The position numbers were made by a program, and so were the translations under genes. Under the pieces are notes generated by a model. It saw only the letters and a list, made by a program, of their open reading frames with translations. It was not told the origin of the DNA and did no database searches. From assembly GCA_015680685.1 (NCBI GenBank), contig MNCI01023303.1, positions 67,769-131,768 on the forward strand: DNA of 64,000 nucleotides. Reading direction: 5' to 3'. Source of the stretch: Gnetum montanum. Lineage: Eukaryota; Streptophyta; Gnetopsida; Gnetales; Gnetaceae. Shown piece after piece: positions 10,907 through 21,983 of the stretch (its first letter is position 1; every line of letters starts with the position of its first letter).

Positions 10907-12721
10907 AGTCATGGGGGAGATGGCTCCTCAATTTTTCTATTTTTTTTTCTCCATGTTTTTGATTTTGTAATTTATTTCTTTTACAACTTATTGATTTTTA
11001 AAATTTTTCATTTTACACCATTTTTTGTTTTACACGATCGTTAGTACATTTGAATCTTTATTGAATACTTTGTTTCGTACTTTGTTTTGTTTTGTTTTTT
11101 TTAAGTGTGCTTTTCAAATTTTTGCTAATAAAAGTGCTTTATTGCTAATAGGACACAATGGTGCTATAGTTGCTATTAAGGGTGGTTTGTACTTAATGTT
11201 TGATTTTCTCCTATTTGATTTCTATTTCTAAATTTTTGAACCAATGGCTTAGTCATGGTTTCTTTTTCATGGAACAGGTAGTGAGTTCATGATATCTACC
11301 CATCCACAAACTCTATAATTTTCCTTATTCTGGAAGTTTGAGATCCCTTTCATTAAATCAACTTTTAATAGCTTTATGACCTTAGTAGTTTTTGAAATTG
11401 GGAAGGATTCAAAGGCTTGAATAGGATGTGACTTCAAGGAAACTCAATACTCTTTATACTTTTCTACTTACTTGAGTGCTTTAGTATTTTTCATAGACTT
11501 CTTATCGTTCCATTCTAACCACTAAATAGGAAGTCAAATAAATTATTTGCATGGTGTGGTTCGCATCCAGATTCAAAAAAAAACATGATGAGAATTCAAA
11601 GCACACCCCTTAGACAAATAAATAGGCTACAAGCACTAGTTATGGAACTAGAAAGACATGTACCAATGCTTGAAGGTTCCCTCTAACTAAAGTCCTCTCT
11701 CACTTTCTACTTCTCTTTTTTTATTTTTATGGAATGGTGGTTGTTTTGTGGAAGCAACCAGGGGGAAGGGGGATGCAATGTAGGGGTGGGCAAGGTGATG
11801 GGGGAGAGGATGGATTAGTCTTGGAGTGGAAATGTGAAGTCATTGAACAAGGTTGGCTTTGGTCTAGACTAAGGATGGATCTTCATTGATCAATTTAAAC
11901 ATAAACTCCACAAAGTACTTCTTACAACCTTAGTTTGGAATTCCATTCCACCTTCTCCATCATCTATTCATGCTATCCATAACTCACCTCATTGTCGGTG
12001 TCCATGTTCTTGATTCCATGTCTTGGTTTGACATATTTAAATTCTTAGGTAGAATCTTTTGAGTTTTGGTCCTTAACTTCTGTCAACCATTAGTCACCTC
12101 TAGGGCCCACAGACTCCTTAGGTTGAGGTTGTTCAAGGACAAATAAAAGGCATGTGCCTACTATAGGGAGGATCCACTTACATATCCCTTGGTCAGGTTC
12201 ATTAAGTACCTTATCCCTAGGCATTCTTACAACCGGAATCTTTCGTACACCCATCTTCCACAATAGAACATGTGCTTATTTACATATTTTATTCATTAAA
12301 TATGTTCTCCATCAACATTTTTAATTTTTGAGCTTTCAAATATCCTTTTTAATGATTTTATCATATTCTTGATATTTTTGGGATTCTAATTTCATTAAAA
12401 AATTTATTATATTTTTTAAGATATTGATGTTTGAAAATTTTGGCCGATGGGCCTCATATACAGGGACCCGTCGATGTGGTAGAAAAATAGTATAAATAGG
12501 TGCAACCATAATTAGAAAATTTTACATTTTCTCACAAACGCCAAAGGAGTTTTTCAATTTTTTAGAGCCCAGAACATTCTAGAACCCATAACTCACAAAC
12601 TGTTTATCCAAATCACTTTGTTTCTTGACCCTGTCACTACCAAAGGTAAGCTCTTTGTCATCGGGGCCACAAATATACCATTTTTGACAAAAATGTTTTC
12701 ATGCTTTTTTCTAACTCCCAC
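10907..12721 (+). other. AT-rich stretch, possible 3' LTR of element G
   Basis: A purine run (catgggggagatgg, 10908-10921) just after the integrase could be G's polypurine tract, so its 3' LTR may begin near 10919. What follows is T-rich with no gene. A TATA-like box (TATAAATA) lies at about 12491. No second copy of this sequence is in the window, so LTR status is only inferred. Confidence 0.3.
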
Positions 12722-14520
12722 AAAGGTTTAACTAAAAATCAACTATTAAACACTAAATTACAAGAGTTATACCTTTCCAACAAGCTCTAGTGATAATTAT
12801 ATCAAATAATTAATAAAATAAGCAATCTACCATGGTCCAACCTTAGCCAAATTGTAACTAACTAACGAGAAAAGGTATTCAAAAACTTTAAAGTTACACT
12901 TTACATCTACTAATTCATTGATGTATTCTAACTATAGATGGCACCAAAAGGAAATCACACATAGGAAGTAGGACCATCCCAACCAAGGGAAAACCAGCTT
13001 AGAATAGGAAGAGGCCAAGAATAGACCCAACAAGAAGAACTTCTCGCAACCCATGCCATAGGTCCTCTTAAGGAGAAGGCAAAAGTGGAATTTATCAAAT
13101 AGATTCTAGAACTAGCAACACTAGCAATAGAACACTCTCATTAAGATGATGCATCTACACAACCAAAAAACCTTGAGGTGACCATAACAGAGGCCTGCCT
13201 AAATCAATTCAAATCAAAGGAGGTCTAGAAATAGATGCTTCATGAGTTAAATTTTGATCCTTTCCTAGGAGCATGCACCAACATAAGTGTAGGACCAGCT
13301 AAAGGCCTCTCCCATGTGGCCAATCATCACTTCCACTAGGCAATGGTATATGGGAGAGACATTTTTGTTCTAGAATAATAGGCAACCTAGAGCAATAGTA
13401 AAGATCAAGGACATCTCAGTGTCCTACTTAACATAGGCCATTGTTATAACACTTGGGTTGTTTAAAATAGGGATGAACCTTACTGAGATCTCAATGCAGG
13501 TAGATCTAAGTATCAAGAAAGAATGGGTGCAATAGTGTTATGGTGTTGACTGCAAGGAGTTTAGTATACTTACACTAGTAGAGATGATCCATTATAAGAT
13601 TGTGGCTTTCCACCTTAATCCCACAGTGAGATTAAGCAAAATCATTGTCTTCTCTCCCCAAGCATGTGCTACTCTAAATGGGAGATTCTTGATCAACCTT
13701 CCATAACTAATCTATCTAGAGATGAAGAAGTACTTTAAAGAAAATGAATGCATAAGGAAGGCACTTCCTTTTCCATGCCTCATTAGAAAAAATTGTCAAA
13801 GGGGAGGGATAGTCCATTACACCAACAATGATGTTAGAACTATTCTAGCTACCAATTGGGTGGAAATGATAAAGAATAAAATGCTGACAACTACAATTCA
13901 AGAAGAGAAGCAATGACCACCACCACCTACCACTCATACGATAGTGCCAGACATCACTACAATTACCCAATGGTTACACAAATACAAAGAATGACTCTTA
14001 AGTGAATAAGAACAAAGAGTAAGCATGAGTGGTGGGGAGCCATTTGTATATAGACTAGCCATGAGTCACCTTAACGAGGTAGCTCAAAAAATCAATCTGA
14101 TAAATGGGGGCAAAACCATTTTCTCAGCCCAAAGAATGCAACTACTAATGAGATTGAATTCGAGTGCTAGAGAGGTCATAGTATGTCTCACAGAACAATA
14201 GCCACTCCCAAAAATTTCTGGAAATGCTACAACCTTCTCAGTGCGCTTGGAGGAGGGTGAAGGGGCAATTGTTTTGGTGATGTAGCACAAGGGACAGAAA
14301 ATAATAGAAGTGGTCATTGACAAGATTTCCAAAATGCTTAATGCACTGATGACATCTGCACTAGACATCACTATACTCAAAGATGCGTAGATGTCCATGA
14401 GAACTATAAGTGCTAGAATAAGTGTAGCGTAGCATAAGGAATTGTTGGACCAATTGGTGGGGATCAAGCAATTGCTTCTGAATGTCTTTGATCTTCAAAA
14501 TAACATGACTAAATTACAAC
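12722..14520. repeat. 1.8-kb tandem duplication, copy 1
   Basis: The sequence starting aaaggttta at 12722 begins again at 14521, an offset of 1799 bases, and the two copies align through matching landmarks (atggcaccaaaaggaaa at 12939 and 14736; ggtggggacccat-like at 14030 and 15832). Copy 1 is complete up to 14520. Confidence 0.85.
12939..13920 (+). pseudogene. Decayed ORF in duplication copy 1, possible plant transposon protein
   Basis: From an ATG (MAPKGNHT then stop) the reading frame is interrupted many times. The best surviving stretch (13722-13916) reads MKKYFKENECIRKALPFPCL with a following Gly-rich HYTNNDVRTIL. The LPFPCLI...C..GG pattern is reminiscent of the 'putative plant transposon protein' domain found next to gypsy pol genes; that is a pattern match by memory, not an alignment. 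Function unknown. It may be an extra ORF of element G or of another lost element. Confidence 0.35.
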
Positions 14521-15910
14521 AAAGGTTTAAGTAAAAATCAACTATTAAACACTAAATTACAAAAGTTAAACCTTTCCAACAAGCTTTAGTGATAATTATA
14601 ATAAATAATTAATAAAATAAGCAATTTTCCATGGTCCAACCTCAGCCAAAGTGAAACTAACTAATGAGAAAATTTATTCAAAAACTTTAAAGTTACACAT
14701 TACATCTACTAATTCATTGATGTATTGTAATTGCAGATGGCACCAAAAGGAAAGCACACATAGGAAGCAATACTATCCCAACTAAGGGAAAACCAGCTTA
14801 GAATAGGAAGAGGCCAAGAATAGCCCCAACAAGAAGAACTACTCACAACCCATGCCATAGGTCCTCTTAAGGAGGAGGTAAAAGTGGAATTTATCAAATA
14901 GATTCCAGAACCAGCAACACTAGCAATAGAACACTTCCATTAAGATGATGCATCTACGCTACCAACAAACCTCAAGGTGACCTTAATAGAGGCCTACCTA
15001 AATTAATTCAAATCAAAGGAGGTCCAAAAATCGATGCTTCAGGAGTTAAACTTTGATCCTTTCTTACGAGCATACACCAACAGAAGTGTACGACCAGCTA
15101 AAGGCCTCTCCCATGTGGCCAATCATCACTTCCCCTGGGGAGTGGTACATGGGAGAGACATTTTTGTTCTAGAATAATAGGCAACCTAGAGCAATAGTAA
15201 AGATTAAGGACATCTCAGTGTCCTACTTGGCATAGGCCATTGCTACAGCACTTGGGTTACCTAAAACAAGGATGAACCTTACTGAGATCCCAATGTAGGT
15301 GGATCTGAGTATCAAGAAAAAAATGGGTGCGATAGTGTTATGGTGTTGACTACAAGGAGTTTGGTGCACTTACACTAGTAGAGAGGATCCATTATAAGAT
15401 TGCGGCCTTCCACCTTAATCCCACGGTGAGACCAAGAAAAATCACTACCTTCTCTACTTGATCATGTGCTACTCTAAATGGGAGATTCCTAATTAACCTT
15501 CCTGAACTAATCTATCTAGAGATGAAGAAGTGCTTTAAAGAAAATGAATGCGGAAGGAAGACACTCCCTTTCCCATGCCTCATTAGAAAACTTTGTCAAA
15601 GGGGAGGGATAGTCCATTACATCAACGACGATGTTAGAACTATTCTAGCTGCCAACTAGGTGGAAATGATGAAGAATAAAATGTTTGCAACTATAATTCA
15701 AGAAGTGGAGTAGTGATCACCACCACCTACCACTCAAACAATAGTGTCAGACATCACTACAACTACCCAATGGTTACGCAAATACAAAGAATGGCTCTTA
15801 AGTGAACAAGAACAAAGAGCAGGCATGAGTGGTGGGGACCCATCTTTATATAGACTAGCCATGAGTCATCTTAATGAGGTGGCTCAAACAATTAGTCTGG
15901 TGGATGAGGG
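14521..15910. repeat. 1.8-kb tandem duplication, copy 2, cut by element B
   Basis: Direct repeat of 12722-14111 with scattered substitutions. It stops at 15910, where the LTR of element B begins with TGAAACACC. The remaining ~400 bases expected from copy 1 are not found downstream of B in this window. Confidence 0.85.
14736..15715 (+). pseudogene. Decayed ORF in duplication copy 2
   Basis: Same decayed ORF as in copy 1: MAPKGKHT, then stops, then a stretch near 15520-15660 with LPFPCLIRK-like residues (TLPFPMPH region in a shifted frame). Several stops differ from copy 1, so the copies have decayed separately since the duplication. No function can be assigned. Confidence 0.35.
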
Positions 15911-17464
15911 TGAAACACCATAGAAATCACGAATCGGCCTCAGGCGAAGATTCACGATTCGGGCAAAGGTTCAAGACAGAAATCCAGAAGATAGAGCAGG
16001 GTAAAGAGGCGTGCAGTATCAAGTCCCCAAGTTCCTTATAGATTTCAATCTTACTATGTTTTCTTTCTTTACGCTACATTATGCAACATAGCATAGTGTC
16101 ACTCAGCGTAACTTTGTTTATCGTAGCCCGATAGCAGAAAGTGACTTACTTCGGAAATTTTGATGAAGTTTAAAGTTTAAGACTTGTCACATATTCTACT
16201 AAGTCTTTTGTTCAAGACCAAGTTTATGCTCCATTACGTAGAGCATTGTAACGAGCTTCAAGAAAAGCAAAGTCAGAGTCAAAAGAAGCACAGCAGATTG
16301 ACTCCTCCCTTTTCTCAGATTGGTTGATTTACGCTCATTACGCTACACAGCGCAGGCAAGCGTAAATTTATTGTAAAGTTGACCATCTTACGCTCTATTA
16401 CGCTTTGCAACGTAAAGGAGTGTAAAACAGCTTGGGTCAACCATTTTCATGTTTTATTACGCTCTGCCACGCAATATAGCACGAACGAGCATAATGCAGC
16501 TCACCAGACATGCACCTATTATCCACACACACAATACGCTGATGAGCGTATTGTGCGTAATCATGAAGCATCTTTAGCAGAAGTGGTCAACAGCGTACCT
16601 TGCCTCCCTTCCCAAAACATGACGCGACATGACCACCTTCAACATAAAGTTTACCAAGTCAACAGCATTTTTCAGGTTCGAGACACGTGTCATCAAGGTC
16701 ATGCCTTCTCCGCATGTTGTCGAGCTTATAAATACTCTAGTTGACGAAGAAAAAAGGGATCTTAAAATTTTTGGCAGCATCATCTTTCAACAGAGACAGA
16801 AGACATTTTGCTCGAGCAGTGGCAGCAGGAGCAATTAGTCCTTTGGCGAAAATACAGCTCTCCCCATTGGCGATCACTGGCAGTTTTGAGCAGAGATTAC
16901 CCAAGGCAAAAGAGCAAATCAGAGATTGAAAGATCATCTAGTGCGGTTTGCAAAGTTTATTGATCAGAAATAGTTGATCAATAGATGTCAGAGCTTGACC
17001 TTCCTTGCACCCCATCTCTGGCTTACGAGGTAGATCGAACTCCATTCCGTACTCCTTGTTGAACATTTTTCTTGTTATTTTATGTATGCTTCGCACAAGA
17101 TAAGTGGAGCTTTTCAATTGGAACTTTGTATACAATATACTCAGCTTTTGGGTCAAAGCGCAGATCTTGGGATTGTGCATTTTTCTTAAACTCGATCCTC
17201 CTTGTCGTGATAACATTGTCATTATTGCAATTTATCTCCATCGTTTTCTTCTCCTTTTGTGATTCATCGAATCAGATTATTCCACGGAATATCTACAATA
17301 TTCATCAATTTACTGATTGTAAGTCCCTGTCTGATCGACAAGACCGTTCAGGGCACTGCGGATTCATTTTCTCCAGCACGGCCCTCGCACGGATCCATGG
17401 TTAAGACTGTGTACACAGATCTTCGTTTGGTATTTTTCAACTACCGACATTTTCCATCGTTACA
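15911..17464 (+). repeat. 5' LTR of element B (family 1), 1554 bp
   Basis: Starts TGAAACACC and ends ...ATCGTTACA, bordered by duplication copy 2 on the left and the PBS on the right. Its start matches the right-hand end of the solo LTR and its end matches the LTR end of element A. It holds inverted TTACGC/GCGTAA words (16320-16560) and the TATA box at 16727. The left flanking five bases are GAGGG; the partner duplication cannot be tested because the 3' LTR is gone. Confidence 0.9.
16727..16734 (+). promoter_or_regulatory. LTR TATA box, element B
   Basis: TATAAATA, conserved in position with the LTR of A and the solo LTR; about 740 bases upstream of the PBS. Confidence 0.6.
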
Positions 17465-17470
17465 GTTTTC

Positions 17471-17487
17471 TGGCGCTAGAAGGAGGG
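17471..17487 (+). other. Primer binding site, element B
   Basis: tggcgctagaaggaggg, six bases after the LTR end, one mismatch from A and one from C (tggtgctagaaggaggg). The tRNA is not assigned. Confidence 0.75.
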
Positions 17488-17713
17488 TTAGGCTCCGATT
17501 CGTATTTTTGCGGGTAGCCAGTAAGCGATCCGTACCCGCGTCTCTAAAATGTAAACGTAATACCTCTAGGGAAGTTTACGAAAAATCGTGTGGTGTAGAT
17601 CGGTCATAGTAACGATTCCTTTGGAATCCTACAGGGTAAAAAGCCTAATTGTGATCTTCTTTATCCATTGCCTTTTAGATCCAGTCACTTATCGTCCTTA
17701 ATCTACCCAACCA

Positions 17714-20700
17714 ATGGATTCTGCATACGCAACCACAACTGCCATGATGACAACCGATTCGGGTGCCATGTCTATGAATCCCATCACCGCCCCCAGGCCA
17801 GCTTCTGGCATTATAGGACCTCAGGGACCGTCGTGCTGTTCGTTGAGATTATAGGGCAAATATCCTGTATTCACCCTCATGACTCCTAAAGAATATAATT
17901 TCATTTGCGTCAAGATCTAGGAAAAGCTTGCTCTTAGCCGAGCCGAGATCGAAGAGAAGCAAAATTTTGAGCTGGTCCACAGAGGGGGTCAAGATTTTAC
18001 CCCCACCACTTATGACATTATTTCCCTAACTGAGCATTACCATGAAATCCTGACCCAACTAGTTATGGCTAAGAGTCAGGCTACGCGATCCATGCTAGAA
18101 CCTCAGAATGGGGAGGAAGAGGACGATGAATTCGCAGCCCAGTCTGAACATTTATACCACACTCTTAGTCCCCATATGTACATAAATCCCCTGTTTCCTC
18201 TCGCAGGAGAAGCCGCCCACCTTAATCCAGCCATGGCCGCTCAAATTCACATCCTTGTCATCCCGCAGGCCACTACGCATTCATCAGTCCTGTAGGTGCA
18301 AGTACCATCCCTAAACAAAATGGGGGTAGTCTCATCACCACGTGTAATGAGTATTCCGTCGGTGGTACCTACGTCGACCACACCCTATTACATCCCCCAA
18401 GTGCAACCTCATGCCATGCCTACAACCCGCCTGGCACAAAATCCAGTGCAAACCTTTGCATTGCCGCCCCCTGTAAGGCAACCCATAGTTCAATCACAGC
18501 AATCCATTCAACAACCCATGGCTAGTTAGTGGATCCCGCCCGTCTCACATAATAAATCCACGTTATACGGTGCGCAACCCTTAGCCACACCCACCACGCA
18601 AGTCCCACAACACCCTTACAATCTTCCTACGCACCCGGCGACAACCAATCCCTCTGCTCAGCCTGGTGGGTGATGGTTTCCACAGGTAGCTCCATCCATG
18701 GGGATAGTCCCTGCTGCACCACCTATTAGCCAAGCCATCACTACGTTCCCATTTCTCGGCACAACTCTTCCTGTCCAACCCCCAGCTCCTCCTGCACAGA
18801 CTTCTTCATCACCAAGTCTAGACCAAGCCTTCTTACTTATTCAGACCCTTACTGAGAAAGTCAAACATCTTAAAGCTACTGGTTCTGATACCATAAAGAT
18901 CATGGATTTCTATCAGGATGATCCCATCAGTCCAGCAATTCCTATGCTGTCGTTGCCCCCAAGGATGTCTCTACTGCATTTTACCAAATATAACGGGGAA
19001 GGTGATCCCAACGCCCACCTGGTCACCTTTAGGTATGAATCCTTGTTGTTGCAACAGTGGCCACATACTATTATATGTGTCTTTGCAATGTCTCTAGCAG
19101 GTAAGGCTTTGGACTGGTATCGAGCCCTCCCTCATTCTTTCATCTCAACCTTGGAAGAATTTCTAACACAATTTGTGACTCGTTCTAAGTACAATTTAAA
19201 ATCGGAGGTCACATTAGAGCAACTCATGGGGGTGAAACAAGACCCATTCGAGCTGGTCCAAAGGTTTATACAACAATGGAGCACCACTCTGAACGAAATC
19301 CGTGAGCCTATCGTGGAAGCCCACTTGCTGGCTATCTTCAAAGGAGCGGTTAACGACTTCATCAAGTCTAAGTTGTATTACCTTGCCCCTAGCACCTTGA
19401 GTCAAGCTTTTGCCCAAACTAGGAGCATCTAGGATGCTGCAGAGGCTAGCAAAGACCCGGCATATGTAGCCTATAAAAATGCTAACAATAAGGGTAAGGA
19501 AAAAGGTAAAGCAAAAACAACGACGGTAGCTACGCTAGCTGAGGGCACTAAAAATAAGAACAAGAAGGCACCTGCAGCGTCCCCCGAGACTACAAGTAGC
19601 GCAACTAGCACCAGCCAGGACACACCTGCCCCCGAAAAGCCCCCCCAGCCAAAGACAAACTTTGAGCGTAAAGATCGCTCAAAATATACAGCCCTGCCTG
19701 TAAAACATTTGGAACTGTTGAAACAACTGTTAGGGGCCGGATACATTCAGAATAAGAAGGTATCTAAAGAAGCTCTCCAGCGTCACAGGCATCATTGTGA
19801 ATTACTGAAGAACCCTTCTTTAACCTTACCTAATGAACCACCAGTTCTGAGGTCTTTTAGGCTGGATCTTTTTTGTGACTACCACCAGTTGTGCGGTCAT
19901 GACACTGATTACTGCTGGGCATTGAAAGACGACATTCAACGCATGATTGATGATGGTTCTCTAAAACTAGACGGCAATAATCCAACACATCCTGAAAACC
20001 AGCCATTGCATGTGTACAAGGACCCGTTAAACGCAAATAACACACCGTACACAATCAACATGGTAAGTACGGACGGTGAAGGAAAGGTACCGCCTAAATA
20101 GCCCTTCGTTTTACGCGTACCTACTACATCAACCCCAAGGGAAAACTCTTCATCGGCAGCTAGCGGTGTCCCAAGGCCACCCTTTGTTATCCAAGCATCC
20201 TCTCCAGCTTTAACTCAGCCTCGCGCTAACAGTAAAGTCATGGCCATGTCCGCGTCTACCCCTAGGGCACCTTTTATCCTTAGGGTACCAAAACAACCGG
20301 CTGCTCCTTTTACGTAGGGGCAAGCTTCTAGCCATCACCATCAATCACCACCAAATACCAAAAGGGAAGGAGACGCATCAGTCAATGCCACCAAAAACCA
20401 TACTACGTTAGGCTTCCCTAAGCCCAGGCCCTTGGCCTCTGTCCCTGCGCCTATGCCTTCCAGGCAGGACAAGGGTACAGAAACACAGTCACCCTCCCTT
20501 AGCAGGAGGAAACCCAATCCTTTGACTGGCGCTATTTCGCCTCGGGAGATCCGTCTCTTAGGGCGAATGGAAGAAGACAGAGGGGATAAACAATCCAGCC
20601 GAGAATGGGACCTCCTCGATGCATTTACGCAGGTCAAGCAGGCTCTAAAACAGAAGAACATAATGTTGAGCCTCTATGATCTGCTTATGACATCCCAAAA

Positions 20701-21499
20701 ATACCATGAGGCTATGGTCCATATGCTGGCATCCATACCAGTGGATGAAAGCTTACCAGCAGAAGAGGAAGCAATACATGCTGTCATGCTTCCTCCCGCT
20801 GCTGAGCAACCTAAACTAACCCCCCTGATCTTTCATGATAAATCCATCAAAGATGATCCAGAGAAAGGTCAAGTAACGACAAAACCCATGTTTATCACCA
20901 TCCGGGTTGGTCAATATCAGATCCGGAGGGTGCACGTTGACGATGGCGCAGCTGCGAATGTCATCCCTTATCCTATAGTGGATAAGTTGTGCCTGGTCGA
21001 CTAGATCAGTCCTACCACGACATCATGCCTAAATTCGTTCAACGGGGCATGGGTGCAAGTCAAGGGGACAGTGCGTATCGAATTTGTGGCAGGGAATCAA
21101 TTCCCAACAGACGCCACATTTCTCATTGTCGAGGAGATGCCTGGTTTCAACCTAATCCTGGGGAGGTCCTAGCTAGCCCAACTGAGGGCAGTTTCGTCAC
21201 CAATACATCAAGAGATACATCTCCCTTACGTAGGAGTAGAATTTGTAATACAGGGTGATGAAATAACTCCTAGGACTATCAACAACATAGAGGAGGAATG
21301 GGGTTCAGAGATCGAGATGCCTGAGAGCCAAACTCACGTCCGAACTCCCGAACAAACCGAAACGAATGATGACAGCCTAGCCTAGGCCGACCTACCATTT
21401 CAGGAAGATGGTATGGAGGAGTCAGATCACAAATCTCCCCTCCCTTATGCACCACTGAATGTAAAGGCCATCAAGAAACAATTGCAAATTAGAGATTGA
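17714..21499 (+). pseudogene. gag-pro: gag-pro polyprotein of element B, one frame with 11 stops
   Basis: A single reading frame of 1262 codons runs from ATG 17714 to TGA 21497 with no frameshift. It has a Pro/Gln-rich N-terminus, a capsid-like core near 18900-19430 (KYNGEGDPNAHLVTF, KALDWYRALP, GAVNDFIKSKLYYL), a zinc-knuckle-like motif near 19874 (FCDYHQLCGHDTDYC) and a protease with VHVDDGAAANVIPY (Asp-Asp-Gly at 20939-20947) and FNLILGRS. Stops are at 17852, 17918, 18293, 18527, 18671, 19430, 20099, 20315, 21002, 21170 and 21383: ten TAG, one TGA. Where A can be compared they replace Gln or Trp codons, as expected from C-to-T decay on either strand. The stop at 20315 is also present in A. 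Confidence 0.92.
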
Positions 21500-21671
21500 T
21501 CTAAGTGAGATTTATGTGCATCATCATACTTCCACTAGCATTCTGCTTTCTGTCCATTATGCCATTTACATTCCTCATTTTACGCCACTTACGCTCCTTG
21601 ACTATTATTAGTCATATTAGCACAGTTACGCAGGTATCTACATTTTTATCAATTACACTTCTAGACTTACA

Positions 21672-21785
21672 CAGATGGCCCGCAATGGCCTAAAACTAGT
21701 GATGGCCCACAATGGACTAAAACTAGTGATGGCCCACGATGGCCTAAAACTAGTGATGGACCGTGATGGCCTTAAACTAGCAATT
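21672..21785. repeat. Module-border hairpin repeats, element B
   Basis: Four near-tandem copies, ~27-bp period, of gcccgcaatggcctaaaact or close variants, between the ends of gag-pro and aORF. From 21500 to 21671 and from 21786 to 21983 there is only AT-rich spacer. Confidence 0.8.
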
Positions 21786-21983
21786 CCAGTCTATAGCAAC
21801 GCAACCCATCCAAAGCCTTCCACCAACTCTGTTTACGCCTTCCATAAATAAAAACGTAAAACTAAGAAAATAAGATACAAATAAAATGATATTTAAAAGC
21901 ATACAAAAAATCTTTGAATAATCTTGCCAACACTCGTATTGCCATTATCCAAATGCATAAATAAAATCATGTGTAAACCGCAA

